A DNA stretch of 44,022 bases from Sphingobacterium composti (GCF_009829075.1 NZ_WUQZ01000006.1:1-44022); one strand, 5' to 3'; positions 9,345 to 18,782 are shown, numbered from the stretch's first letter. Numbers and translations: made by a program. Notes: a model not told the origin generated them from the sequence alone.

Positions 9345-11558
9345 TTATGAGTTTTCGGACTCATACCGGGTTACACCCGTTATCCCTGAAACTAATTTTA
9401 GACGATTTATTAAATTGTCCAACTGTTCAATATTATTAATATTCACCATAATATTACCTTCAAAAATTCCTTCGTTACTCGATATACTCAATGAACGGAT
9501 ATTCACATTGAATTCCTGAGAAATAACTGTGGTGAGCTTATTCACTAATCCTACATCATCAATACCAACAATACGTACTCCTGTAATGAATGAATGTTCC
9601 ATTTGCGATGACGCCCATTTGGCTTTCAAGATACGATAACCATAGTTTGCCATTAATTTAGAGGCATTCGGACAAGATGTTCTATGTATTTTGATGCCTT
9701 CATTTACCGTTAGAAATCCAAATATATCATCACCAGGAATAGGATTACAACATACGGCTAAGGTGTAGTCTAATTTCTGATAATCATCACCAATTAAAAT
9801 CGTGTCTGCATTCTTTTTATCAATTTTTTCTACTAAGCCTGAAATATGAGAATTGAATTGATTATTGATAGCTATTTCATGGCTTTTCTCGCTAGCAACA
9901 TACTCACGAAGATTTTTAATATCAATAATACCCTTTGCTACATTGAAGAATAGTTCTTGGGAACTCGGATATTTAAAGAAATTGGCGATTTTATTGATAT
10001 TATCCGTATTATATGTCAACTTAAGAGATTTCATTTTGCGTTCCAAAATCTCTTTGCCATCTTCGGCAATTCGTCTTTTATCTTCTTTTAATGAAGATTT
10101 AATTTTCGATTTTGCTTTGGCAGTAATTACAAAACTCAACCAGTCTTCTTTTGGAGTCTGTTTGCTAGAAGTTATGATCTCGACTTGATCTCCATTTTGC
10201 AAGGGATGACTTAGGGGTACTAACTTGTGATTTACCTTTGCACCAATGCATGTGGCACCAATATCACTATGGATTTCAAAAGCAAAATCTAACGCAGTAG
10301 CACCATTTGGGAGCTGTATCAAGGTTCCCTTTGGCGTGAAAATGAAGATTTCATCAGAAAATAAATTCATTTTGAAATCATCGAGGAAGTCTAGGGCATT
10401 TTGTTCAGGGTTGCTCAATACATCCCTTACTTTTTGAATCCATTGATCTAACCCATTATCAGAGGAAGATTCTTTATATTTCCAATGTGCAGCAAAACCT
10501 TTTTCTGCGATTTCATTCATCCTTTTGGTTCGAATTTGCACTTCGACCCATTGACCTCGAGGCCCCATTACAGTTGTGTGTAATGACTCGTACCCGTTAC
10601 CTTTTGGGGTCGATACCCAATCACGAAGTCTGTCTGGATTGGGACGATATAAATCAGTTATTATGGAGTAAACCTTCCAACATTCGGTTTTTTCTTTTTC
10701 GTATTCTGTGTCTATTATAACACGTATAGCAAACAAATCATAAACCTCTTCAAAAGGAATTGATTTTTTACGCATTTTATTCCATATCGAGTGTATTGAT
10801 TTTGGTCTTCCAAATACATCCGCCTTAATATCTTGTTCCAGTAAAATTTCTTTTACGGGTGAAATAAAATCTTTAATGAATTTCTCTCGTTCCGCTTTCT
10901 TTTCGTTTAGCTTCTTTGCAATGAATTTATACGTATCTGGATCAGTATATTTCATCGACAAATCTTCCAATTCAGATTTGATCGCATATAAGCCCAATCT
11001 ATGTGCTAGCGGCGCATATAGATAACTTGTCTCGGAAGCTATTTTTAATTGTTTATGGCGAGCCATAAATTCCATCGTACGCATATTATGCAGACGATCG
11101 GCCAATTTTATCAATATTACTCGGACATCATCCGCTAATGTCAACAACATTTTACGGAAATTCTCCGCTTGAATCGAACTATTAGGGTCAAAGACTCCAG
11201 AGATTTTGGTTAATCCGTCAATTATTTTAGCGACTTTTTTACCAAATTGAGCTTCAATATCTTCTAAAGTTATGGAAGTATCTTCCACAACATCATGCAA
11301 CAAGGCACAAACAATAGAGGTAGTTCCTAATCCGATTTCTTCAGCGGCAATTTGTGCTACAGCAATAGGATGGTAGATGTAGGGCTCCCCCGATTTTCTA
11401 CGCATATCCTTATGACTTTCTAATGCTAAATCAAAAGCTTTTCTTATTTCTTGTTTATCGCCTTTTTGTAGTGTTGGTTTACAAGCTCGTAATAATGCTC
11501 TATATCGTTTTCTTATTTCTTTGTTTTCCGCTTCAATATCAATCACATATTCTTCCAT
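9345..11558 (-). CDS. Bifunctional (p)ppGpp synthetase/hydrolase, RelA/SpoT family
   Basis: Makes and degrades the stringent-response alarmone (p)ppGpp. It has 737 residues in the standard long-RSH order. The HD hydrolase domain carries His63 and the His88-Asp89 pair in ALLHDVVEDTS. The synthetase domain has the FAIRVI region, TPKGNGYESLHTTV, and EVQIRTKRMNEIAEKGFAAHWKYK. The TGS domain (about 400-465) begins DEIFIFTPKG. A conserved-cysteine segment contains AVCCNPIPGDD, and a C-terminal ACT domain covers about 660-735. Both catalytic domains keep their key motifs, so a bifunctional Rel-type enzyme is expected. It stands divergent from the DUF4294-like gene with a gap of 137 bp. An AAGAGG-like ribosome site precedes the ATG. 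Confidence 0.95.
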   Translation of the reverse strand: MEEYVIDIEAENKEIRKRYRALLRACKPTLQKGDKQEIRKAFDLALESHKDMRRKSGEPYIYHPIAVAQIAAEEIGLGTTSIVCALLHDVVEDTSITLEDIEAQFGKKVAKIIDGLTKISGVFDPNSSIQAENFRKMLLTLADDVRVILIKLADRLHNMRTMEFMARHKQLKIASETSYLYAPLAHRLGLYAIKSELEDLSMKYTDPDTYKFIAKKLNEKKAEREKFIKDFISPVKEILLEQDIKADVFGRPKSIHSIWNKMRKKSIPFEEVYDLFAIRVIIDTEYEKEKTECWKVYSIITDLYRPNPDRLRDWVSTPKGNGYESLHTTVMGPRGQWVEVQIRTKRMNEIAEKGFAAHWKYKESSSDNGLDQWIQKVRDVLSNPEQNALDFLDDFKMNLFSDEIFIFTPKGTLIQLPNGATALDFAFEIHSDIGATCIGAKVNHKLVPLSHPLQNGDQVEIITSSKQTPKEDWLSFVITAKAKSKIKSSLKEDKRRIAEDGKEILERKMKSLKLTYNTDNINKIANFFKYPSSQELFFNVAKGIIDIKNLREYVASEKSHEIAINNQFNSHISGLVEKIDKKNADTILIGDDYQKLDYTLAVCCNPIPGDDIFGFLTVNEGIKIHRTSCPNASKLMANYGYRILKAKWASSQMEHSFITGVRIVGIDDVGLVNKLTTVISQEFNVNIRSLSISSNEGIFEGNIMVNINNIEQLDNLINRLKLVSGITGVTRYESENS

Positions 11559-11695
11559 AAGAACCTCTTAAAAAATTTCGAAATCTCCCTCAAAAAAGTT
11601 ATTTTTATATTATAATGAATTGCTTGGGTATCAAGACAACTATTCATGTCTAAATATAAAGATTAATTCTTTTATTGTTTGGGATAAAATTGAAA

Positions 11696-12358
11696 ATGTT
11701 AATGTTTCGTCTACAAAAAATAATTTTGCTTTTATTTTTTATTTTGCTCTTGCATATAACGAGCAAAGGGCAGCAGCCTATGACACCATTGACTGTACCT
11801 CATTATGGTCCTGGAACTGCAGAAACAATTGCGTATTACGCTACTACAAAGCTAGAAACGGGGGAGGTTTTACCTTGGTTTCCAATAGAAACAGTATACG
11901 TATATGCCGAGAGAAAATGGAAAAGTGTCGCGGATAGAGAACGATATTTACGTTTAAAACGCAATGTATTACGTGTATTGCCTTATGCAATCTATGCTCA
12001 AAAGCGTTATGAACAATTAGATCGAGAACTTGCTTTAGCCAATTCTAAAAAAGAAGAAAGAGCCTTAATCAAGGCATGCGAGCGTGAGATTAAAGAAAAG
12101 ATTAATAACGAAGTAAAAGAATTGTCTGTTTCTCAGGGCAAAATATTAATCAAACTAATAGAGCGTCAAACCGGTAATACGAGTTATGAGTTGCTGAAAG
12201 ATATGAAGGGAAGTATCACAGCTTCTGTATATCAAGGAATGGCTCGCCTTTTTGGGCATAATTTGAAGAGTGTATACAATGCACAAGAAGAATTTGAAAT
12301 TGAAAATATAATACGTGAATACGAGGTAATAAGACCTATTAATAAACCCTTTCAATAA
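11696..12358 (+). CDS. DUF4294-like secreted protein of unknown function
   Basis: About 220 residues. The first 30 form a hydrophobic signal peptide (QKIILLLFFILLLHI followed by a small/polar region), so the protein is probably exported to the periplasm or outer membrane. The mature part is charged and largely helical, with a long run rich in Lys, Arg and Glu around residues 75-140. The segment LPWFPIETVYVYAERKWKS is what I associate with the Bacteroidota family DUF4294. No catalytic motif is visible. ATG codons at 11696 and 11702 are both possible starts; a longer frame from 11675 would need a TTG. The glutathione peroxidase gene follows after 13 bp, so the two probably share a transcript. 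Confidence 0.7.
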   Translation: MLMFRLQKIILLLFFILLLHITSKGQQPMTPLTVPHYGPGTAETIAYYATTKLETGEVLPWFPIETVYVYAERKWKSVADRERYLRLKRNVLRVLPYAIYAQKRYEQLDRELALANSKKEERALIKACEREIKEKINNEVKELSVSQGKILIKLIERQTGNTSYELLKDMKGSITASVYQGMARLFGHNLKSVYNAQEEFEIENIIREYEVIRPINKPFQ

Positions 12359-12371
12359 TAGTAATTAAATT

Positions 12372-12869
12372 ATGAGTGCAAATACGGTATATGATTTTAA
12401 AGTCCTAGAATTTTCTGGTAATTATAAGTCATTATCGGATTATCGGGGTAAAGTTTTATTAATAGTCAATACGGCTAGTGGATGTTACTTTCGCAAGCAA
12501 TTTAAAACCTTAGAAAAGCTGTATCAAAAGTATAAAGATAAAGGTTTTGAAATATTAGCTTTCCCTTCCAACGATTTTGCAAATCAAGAACCGCGTACTG
12601 GATCGAATTTAGAGACTTATTGTCGGATCCAAGAAGGAGTTAATTTTCCTGTTTTTAAAAGAATACATGTTAAAGGAGATTATGTAGATCCACTTTACAA
12701 ATTTCTATCACATAAGTCTGAAAATGGTGTGGTTGATAGCGTGCCCTTATGGAATTTTCACAAATATTTGATTGACAAGGAAGGAAGGGTAGTGGATTTT
12801 TATTATTCTTTCACCAGTCCGTCATCTTCTACAATTTACAGACAAATCGAATCTCTTTTAGAAAAGTAA
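12372..12869 (+). CDS. Glutathione peroxidase family protein (probably thioredoxin-dependent), atypical active site
   Basis: A 165-residue thioredoxin-fold peroxidase. The tetrad expected for the family can be placed: Cys38 in NTASGC, Gln72 in NQEP, Trp127 and Asn128 in LWNF. A second cysteine, Cys84 in ETYCR, lies where the resolving cysteine of two-cysteine, thioredoxin-dependent members sits, so reduction by thioredoxin is more likely than by glutathione. Two normally well-conserved stretches are altered: the residues after Cys38 read YFRKQ rather than the usual GxTxQ, and FPSNDF replaces FPCNQF. The gene has no signal peptide, so it is cytoplasmic. It lies between the DUF4294-like gene and bshB1. 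Confidence 0.85.
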   Translation: MSANTVYDFKVLEFSGNYKSLSDYRGKVLLIVNTASGCYFRKQFKTLEKLYQKYKDKGFEILAFPSNDFANQEPRTGSNLETYCRIQEGVNFPVFKRIHVKGDYVDPLYKFLSHKSENGVVDSVPLWNFHKYLIDKEGRVVDFYYSFTSPSSSTIYRQIESLLEK

Positions 12870-12910
12870 GTCTTTACATTATCTGTATATTTGACAAAAT
12901 TTTTAGGATT

Positions 12911-13630
12911 ATGAAGTTAGATTTAGTGGTAATGACTGTGCATCCTGATGATGCAGAATTGGGTGCAGGTGGTACCATTGCGAAATATGTAGCTGAAGGA
13001 AAAAAGGTTGGTATTATAGATTTGACACGTGGCGAGTTAGGAACACGAGGTACTGCCGAGACACGTGCGTCCGAAGCTGCCGATGCAGCTCGAATATTGG
13101 GTGTTGCAGTGCGCGAAAATCTAGAATTGCGTGATGGTTTTTTTGAAAATAACGAAGAATCACAATTAACTATTATTAAAGCTATTCGTAAATATCAACC
13201 ACAAATTGTTATTACTAATGCATTTGATGACCGTCATCCAGATCATGGTCGCGCAAGTAAGTTGGTAAATGATGCTTTGTTTTTAGCAGGCTTGAGACGA
13301 ATTGAAACGGAATTAGATGGCGTTCCGCAAGAAGCTTTTCGTCCAAGATTGCAATTGCAGTTGATTCAGGATAAGTACATTCAACCTGATATTGTGCTAG
13401 ATGTCACAAAATATTGGGATATTAAAGAAAAATCTATTTTAGCTTATAAGACTCAATTTAATTCTTCTGGACTAGATGACGAACCACAAACTTACATATC
13501 TTCACCCGATTTTTTGGAATCAACAAGAGGAAGAGGCAGGGAGTTTGGACGTAATATTCAAGTACCTTTTGCGGAAGGTTTTACAGCGCGTAAGATATTA
13601 GGTATTACTGATATATTTGAACTGAAATAA
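12911..13630 (+). CDS. bshB1: Bacillithiol biosynthesis deacetylase BshB1
   Basis: Zinc-dependent deacetylase that removes the acetyl group from GlcNAc-malate, the second step of bacillithiol synthesis. It has 239 residues and belongs to the LmbE-like fold. The zinc motif HPDDAELG is at residues 11-18, with a second motif DDRHPDHGRAS around His109 and His112, and the BshB1-type stretch LTRGELGTRGTAETRASEA near residues 38-56. The ending contains the typical GREFGRNI...AEGF. It follows the peroxidase gene by 41 bp, probably in the same operon, and ends at a shared bidirectional terminator. The other bacillithiol genes (bshA, bshC) are not in the window. Confidence 0.93.
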   Translation: MKLDLVVMTVHPDDAELGAGGTIAKYVAEGKKVGIIDLTRGELGTRGTAETRASEAADAARILGVAVRENLELRDGFFENNEESQLTIIKAIRKYQPQIVITNAFDDRHPDHGRASKLVNDALFLAGLRRIETELDGVPQEAFRPRLQLQLIQDKYIQPDIVLDVTKYWDIKEKSILAYKTQFNSSGLDDEPQTYISSPDFLESTRGRGREFGRNIQVPFAEGFTARKILGITDIFELK

Positions 13631-13632
13631 TG

Positions 13633-13674
13633 AAAACATAAAAGGGATTCCAATTGGAATCCCTTTTATGTTTT
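13633..13674. terminator. Bidirectional terminator between bshB1 and trxA
   Basis: A perfect 42-nt palindrome (21-bp arms centred on AATT, with GGGATTCC/GGAATCCC in the stem and A/T runs at the ends) between two convergent genes. It ends with a T-run on each strand and should terminate both transcripts. Confidence 0.9.
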
Positions 13675-13687
13675 AAATCAATATTGA

Positions 13688-14005
13688 TTATAATTGTTTG
13701 TCTAATTTTTCTGTTAAAACAGATTTAGGCACAGCGCCAATTTGTTTGTCAACGATTTCACCGTTTTTGAAGAACAATAAAGCAGGGATATTTCTGATAC
13801 CAAAACGTACTGAAATATCAGGGTTGTTGTCAACATTTACTTTACCAACAACAGCTTTACCTTCATATTCATTTGCAATTTCGTCAACCACAGGACCAAC
13901 CATACGACATGGACCACACCATTCTGCCCAAAAGTCAATCAACACTGGTTTATCTGCTTTTAATACAAGCTCTTCGAAGTTGCTATCTGTAATTTCTAAT
14001 GCCAT
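13688..14005 (-). CDS. trxA: Thioredoxin
   Basis: A 105-residue cytoplasmic thioredoxin with the canonical FWAEWCGPCRM active site, the conserved buried PVLIDFWA strand, the cis-proline segment IRNIPALLFFKNGE and a normal C-terminal helix. It reduces disulfides in ribonucleotide reductase, peroxidases and other clients. The start is placed at ATG 14003-14005. The frame is open further upstream to a TTG at 14101, but that would lie upstream of the strong promoter at 14036-14065 and would add a leader not found in thioredoxins. An AAAGAGAG ribosome site precedes the chosen ATG. The nearby peroxidase is a plausible client. Confidence 0.97.
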   Translation of the reverse strand: MALEITDSNFEELVLKADKPVLIDFWAEWCGPCRMVGPVVDEIANEYEGKAVVGKVNVDNNPDISVRFGIRNIPALLFFKNGEIVDKQIGAVPKSVLTEKLDKQL

Positions 14006-14035
14006 AATAATACTCTCTTTAAATTTATTCAGTAA

Positions 14036-14065
14036 CAAATATAGATATTTCGCGGAATATACAAA
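14036..14065 (-). promoter_or_regulatory. Promoter of trxA
   Basis: On the minus strand TTTG, an 18-bp spacer and TATATTTG match the Bacteroidota -33/-7 consensus (TTTG, about 19 bp, TAnnTTTG). The predicted transcript would start about 20-25 nt before the trxA ATG. It lies in the gap between the dnaE stop and trxA. Confidence 0.72.
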
Positions 14066-14097
14066 CGTAATCAGATTGTAATAATATCTATACCCTA

Positions 14098-17000
14098 TCA
14101 ATTTAATTTATATTTTACACCTTCCATTTCTTCAATGGTTTCCAATAACTCGTTGGTTATTTTAATTTTTCTAGATTTGGCTGGCATTTCTACCGCAATA
14201 TTTTCTTTTACATCCACGACCATAAATTTCAGCGAACAGTTTGCAACTTCACCTTCTGTTACTGTTGATTCTACCAAATCATGAATTTTATGAATCATAT
14301 CATCATTGAGTTGATGTAGAGCGATTTGAATGGTGAAATTCTTAGCAAATTTATCCCTTAATTCTGAAAGTAATTGTATACTTTTTAGTTCAAATCCCCA
14401 GTTACCGACCTGACGGAAACGTTCTTGTACCAATCCACGTATCTGAACAAAATAGCCATCTTCTAAATAGCTCTTGAATTTCACGTAGTCTTCACCAAAA
14501 ACGGCTATATCGTAAGAGTCCGAATAATCTTCTATGATAAAAGAACCAAAAGGCTTACCCGCTTTGGAAACACGATGTGCAACATTGGCAATAATTCCTC
14601 CTATGACAATTTCCTTGTTTTTGATTTTATTAAATTCTAGTAAGACTTCTTCATCAACTTCCGAAGCTTTGACTTTATTAATCAGTTGTAATTCAGAAAC
14701 TCTGTTTTGACAAAAATGTGTTATCTCAAATTTGTAATTGTCGAGTGGGTGAGAGGTAAGGTAAATTCCAATTACATCTTTTTCGTATTTCAGTTTTTCT
14801 ATAAGACCCCAAGGCTGACATGGTGCTAAGACAGGCTCTGGCAATGCAGTAGCCGCACCACCTCCAAAAAGAGAGGCTTGAGCCGAACTTTCATTTTCTT
14901 TGAATCGCTGTGCAAATTTAACGGCTTTCTCAATACCTGTAGTATTGTCACCGTCTTTGTAAAAGTATTGAGCACGATGCGTATCGGTAAATCCATCAAA
15001 ACCACCAGCATAAGCCAATGATTCGAAAGCTTTTTTATTCGCTGCGCGTAAATCAATACGTTTGGCAAAATCAAAAATTGACTTGTATGGTCCTTCGCTT
15101 CGTGTTTGTACAATAGTATCAACTGCACCGGCCCCAACACCTTTCACAGCACCAATTCCAAAGCGAATAGCACCACTTTCATTTACTGTAAATTTGTAGT
15201 GCGATTCATTGACATCTGGACCTAATACAGTTAATCCCATTCGTTTACATTCTTCCATAAAGAATGTAACTTGCTTGATATCATTCATATTGTTTGAAAG
15301 AACCGCAGCCATATATTCTGCCGGATAATGGGCTTTCAAATAGGCTGTTTGATACGCTACCCAAGCATAACAAGTGGAGTGAGATTTGTTGAAGGCATAA
15401 CTCGCAAAAGCTTCCCAATCCGTCCAAATTTTTTCTAAAACTTTAGGATTGTGGCCTTTTTCAGCAGCTTGATTCACAAACTTTGGTTTCATTTTGTCCA
15501 AGACAGCTTTTTGCTTTTTACCCATGGCTTTACGCAATACGTCGGCATCACCTTTGGAGAAACCAGCCAATTTTTGGGACAAAAGCATAACCTGTTCTTG
15601 ATAAACCGTAATACCGTATGTTTCTTTTAGGTATTCTTCACAAGCATCTAAATCGTAGGTGATAGGCTCAATTCCGTGTTTACGCTTAATAAACGACGGA
15701 ATATATTCCATAGGTCCTGGACGATAAAGTGCGTTCATCGCAATCAAATCGGCAAAAACTGTAGGTTTTAATTCCTTCATGTATTTCTGCATACCAGGAG
15801 ATTCGTATTGGAATACACCGATAGTTTCACCACGTTGGAAAAGCTCATAAGTCAGTTCGTCGTCGATTGGGAAATTATCTGGGTCGAGTTCAATTCCATG
15901 ACGTAAACGAACGTTTGCTACAGTATCTTTGATTAGGGTCAATGTTTTCAACCCTAAAAAGTCCATTTTCAATAATCCAGCACTTTCAACGACGGAGTTG
16001 TCAAATTGTGTGACGTATAGATCGGAGTCTTTAGCTAAAGATACGGGTACGAAATTCGTAATATCATCAGGTGTAATAATCACACCACAAGCGTGAATTC
16101 CCGTATTACGCATAGATCCTTCCAATACACGTGCCTGCTTGATAATTTCGGCTTCCAAACCAGCACCATCAGCCATAGATTTTAATTTATTGACAGCTTC
16201 CAATTCTTCTGCACGCAACACATCTTTCAGCGCTTTATCGTCCATATTGAAGATTTTGTTCAGCTTCAAGTTGGGAATTAGCTTCGCTATTTCATTGGTG
16301 TCAGCCAAAGGCAAATCCAATACACGTCCAGTATCTTTGATGGAAGATTTTGCCGCCATTGTACCATAGGTAATGATTTGGGCTACCTGCGAAGCCCCGT
16401 ATTTGTCAATTACGTATTGCATGACACGACCACGTCCTTCATCATCAAAGTCAATATCAATATCGGGCATGGATACACGGTCGGGATTCAAGAAACGCTC
16501 AAAAAGGAGGTCGTACATGATTGGGTCTAAGTTTGTAATCCCCAAACAATACGCTACCGCTGAACCTGCTGCTGAACCACGACCAGGACCTACCGAAACT
16601 CCCATTCGTCGTGCCTCGGCAATGAAATCCTGCACAATTAAAAAATATCCAGGATATCCGGTACGCTCGATTGTCGCCAATTCGAAATCTAAACGCTCCG
16701 TAATTTCATCCGTTAATTCTTTGTATCTTCTTTTTGCGCCTTCGTACGTTAAGTGTCGTAAGAATGCATTTTCACCTCTTTTTCCACCGTCTACATCATC
16801 TTCTGGGTGAATGAACTCTTCGGGAATTTCAAATTTTGGAAGTAATACATCGCGGAAAAGCGAATAGATTTCTACTTTATCGATTACTTCTTGAATATTG
16901 ATAATGGCATCTGGTAAATCCGCAAATGCCTTTTTCATTTCTTCGGAAGATTTGAAATAATACTCTTGATTTGGCATTCCAAAGCGGAATCCTCTGCCGC

Positions 17001-18516
17001 GACCTACTGGAGTAGAGAGTTTCTCTCCATCTTTGACACACAATAAAATATCATGTGCATGTGCGTCAGCCTTATTAACATAGTACGTGTTATTGGTTGC
17101 AACTAATTTGACATTGTGTTTTTTAGCTAAAGATATCAGCGTTTCATTTACACGATTTTCGTCTTCTTGACCATGACGCATTATTTCCATGTAGAAATCT
17201 TCACCAAACTGTTTTTTCCACCAAATCAATGCTTCCTCAGCTTGGTTCTCACCAATATTTAATACTTTACTTGGAATTTCCCCTTGTAAATTTCCCGATA
17301 AAACAATTAGGTTTTCTTTGTATTGCTCCACAATAGTTTTATCAATACGCGGAACATAATAAAAACCTTCAGTATAAGCTATAGAAGCCATTTTTGCCAA
17401 ATTATGATATCCGGCTTTATTTTTCGCTAAGAAAACAACTTGATAACCATTGTCTTTACGTGTTTTATCTTTTCTGTCATCACAGATATAAAATTCGCAT
17501 CCTACAATAGGCTTAATGATTTGTCCTGTCGGTTCTTCGCCGGCTTCAATCGCTTCCTTATTTTTTGCTTCAATATCTTTATTGTGACCCAAAACCCTGC
17601 TGACAAAGTGAAAAGCACCCATCATGTTTCCGTGGTCAGTCAATGCAACAGCTGGCATATTATTCTTTGCAGCAGCTGATACCAAATCACCAATGGAAAT
17701 GGTAGACTGTAAAACAGAAAATTGGGAATGGTTGTGCAAATGAGCAAAAGAAGCTTGTTCTAAGGCTTCTAATTTTTCAGAGTCTATTTTTACAACCGAA
17801 GATGATTTATCTCTATTACGGATAGCGTCCGAAGCAGCTTTTAGATTAATGTGTTTTAACCCAACTGTAGGTATTTGTGTTGGGTTATTTTGCTTGAATT
17901 CAATAAAATAACCAGTGTCTACCTGAAGTTCTTCTTGAGTAAATACTTCACGACGAACTAATTCGAAGAAACAACGTGTAGTTGCTTCCACATCGGCTGT
18001 TGCATTGTGCGCTTCGGCAAATGGCACGCCAAATAAATAGGAGTGAAGTTCGGTAAGATTAGGTAATTTATATCTACCGCCACGACCACCTGGCAGCTTC
18101 AATAAATCAGCGGTAACTTCTGTACATGTATCCAAAACTGGCATATCGGACATTGGAGAGTTTACACCATATCTGTAAAATTCGCAGCCCATAATATTTA
18201 GGTCGAAACCAATGTTTTGACCGACTACAAATTTAGCTTTAGCCAAAACTTCATTGAATTTTACCAATACTTCTTGTAAAGGAACACCTTGCTCTGTTGC
18301 TAATTCTGTCGAAATACCGTGGATTTTCTCCGAATCGAATGGAATATTGAACCCATCAGGCTTGATTAGATAATCCTGATGTTCGATTAGATTGCCCATA
18401 GCATCATGCAACTGCCATGCTATCTGAATACATCTAGGCCAATTATCTGTGTCTGTGATAGGTGCGTCCCAACGTTTTGGTAAACCCGTGGTCTCGGTAT
18501 CAAATATTATGTACAT
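14098..18516 (-). CDS. dnaE: DNA polymerase III alpha subunit with fused N-terminal 3'-5' exonuclease domain
   Basis: The replicative polymerase, 1472 residues. Residues 1-200 form a DnaQ-like DEDDh exonuclease with all expected residues visible: Asp6 and Glu8 in FDTETTG, Asp105 in NIGFDLN, His170 and Asp175 in HNATADVEA. A PHP domain follows (HLHNHS, His259/261/263; LTDHGNMMG), then the polymerase core with GPGRGSAAGSAVAYCLG and the catalytic aspartates of PDIDIDFDD (Asp687, Asp689). Next come the KSHSTCYAWVAYQTAYLK finger region and a C-terminal OB fold. The start is ATG 18514-18516, with GAGGAAGAGAG just upstream; the frame reaches a TTG at 18543 but that has no such support. The fusion makes polymerase and proofreader one chain. 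Confidence 0.96.
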   Translation of the reverse strand: MYIIFDTETTGLPKRWDAPITDTDNWPRCIQIAWQLHDAMGNLIEHQDYLIKPDGFNIPFDSEKIHGISTELATEQGVPLQEVLVKFNEVLAKAKFVVGQNIGFDLNIMGCEFYRYGVNSPMSDMPVLDTCTEVTADLLKLPGGRGGRYKLPNLTELHSYLFGVPFAEAHNATADVEATTRCFFELVRREVFTQEELQVDTGYFIEFKQNNPTQIPTVGLKHINLKAASDAIRNRDKSSSVVKIDSEKLEALEQASFAHLHNHSQFSVLQSTISIGDLVSAAAKNNMPAVALTDHGNMMGAFHFVSRVLGHNKDIEAKNKEAIEAGEEPTGQIIKPIVGCEFYICDDRKDKTRKDNGYQVVFLAKNKAGYHNLAKMASIAYTEGFYYVPRIDKTIVEQYKENLIVLSGNLQGEIPSKVLNIGENQAEEALIWWKKQFGEDFYMEIMRHGQEDENRVNETLISLAKKHNVKLVATNNTYYVNKADAHAHDILLCVKDGEKLSTPVGRGRGFRFGMPNQEYYFKSSEEMKKAFADLPDAIINIQEVIDKVEIYSLFRDVLLPKFEIPEEFIHPEDDVDGGKRGENAFLRHLTYEGAKRRYKELTDEITERLDFELATIERTGYPGYFLIVQDFIAEARRMGVSVGPGRGSAAGSAVAYCLGITNLDPIMYDLLFERFLNPDRVSMPDIDIDFDDEGRGRVMQYVIDKYGASQVAQIITYGTMAAKSSIKDTGRVLDLPLADTNEIAKLIPNLKLNKIFNMDDKALKDVLRAEELEAVNKLKSMADGAGLEAEIIKQARVLEGSMRNTGIHACGVIITPDDITNFVPVSLAKDSDLYVTQFDNSVVESAGLLKMDFLGLKTLTLIKDTVANVRLRHGIELDPDNFPIDDELTYELFQRGETIGVFQYESPGMQKYMKELKPTVFADLIAMNALYRPGPMEYIPSFIKRKHGIEPITYDLDACEEYLKETYGITVYQEQVMLLSQKLAGFSKGDADVLRKAMGKKQKAVLDKMKPKFVNQAAEKGHNPKVLEKIWTDWEAFASYAFNKSHSTCYAWVAYQTAYLKAHYPAEYMAAVLSNNMNDIKQVTFFMEECKRMGLTVLGPDVNESHYKFTVNESGAIRFGIGAVKGVGAGAVDTIVQTRSEGPYKSIFDFAKRIDLRAANKKAFESLAYAGGFDGFTDTHRAQYFYKDGDNTTGIEKAVKFAQRFKENESSAQASLFGGGAATALPEPVLAPCQPWGLIEKLKYEKDVIGIYLTSHPLDNYKFEITHFCQNRVSELQLINKVKASEVDEEVLLEFNKIKNKEIVIGGIIANVAHRVSKAGKPFGSFIIEDYSDSYDIAVFGEDYVKFKSYLEDGYFVQIRGLVQERFRQVGNWGFELKSIQLLSELRDKFAKNFTIQIALHQLNDDMIHKIHDLVESTVTEGEVANCSLKFMVVDVKENIAVEMPAKSRKIKITNELLETIEEMEGVKYKLN

Positions 18517-18522
18517 ATGTCT

Positions 18523-18533
18523 CTCTCTTCCTC
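18523..18533 (-). promoter_or_regulatory. Ribosome binding site deciding the dnaE start
   Basis: GAGGAAGAGAG on the minus strand, 6-7 nt before the ATG at 18516. It supports that ATG over the TTG at 18543, which lies upstream of this site. Confidence 0.7.
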
Positions 18534-18544
18534 GCTTATTCAAA

Positions 18545-18562
18545 CAAAAATACTCAAACTTA
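18545..18562 (-). promoter_or_regulatory. Candidate -7 promoter elements of dnaE
   Basis: Two adjacent matches to TAnnTTTG on the minus strand, TAAGTTTG (18562-18555) and TATTTTTG (18552-18545), lie 29-46 nt upstream of the dnaE ATG. A TTG about 21 bp further upstream of the first could serve as the -33 element. Which one is used cannot be told. Confidence 0.4.
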
Positions 18563-18782
18563 TGTGCTTTTTATAGTATAATTTCAATAGGCAAAGGTTA
18601 TGATTTGTTATTCAATTATTTTAGTGAAATATTAATAAAATTACTTCTAATATTTTCGATGAGGCAAAAGCTGATAGTGAATTGTTAGTGATGTATATTC
18701 ATTACTTAATAAAGTAACAAATGCGTTATTTTGCTGTTTTGCTTTTTTATATCTGCATTATTTAACATATTTTCGCGGTATT

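Noticed and set aside
11620..11937. 105-residue plus-strand frame
   Set aside because: It overlaps the DUF4294-like gene in another frame, has no start signals and no protein-like character.
14006..14101. N-terminal extension of thioredoxin by 32 residues
   Set aside because: It begins at TTG, contains the trxA promoter, and the extra residues do not occur in thioredoxins.
18517..18543. Nine-residue extension of DnaE
   Set aside because: It begins at TTG upstream of the good ribosome site; the exonuclease fold starts at MYIIFDTETTG.
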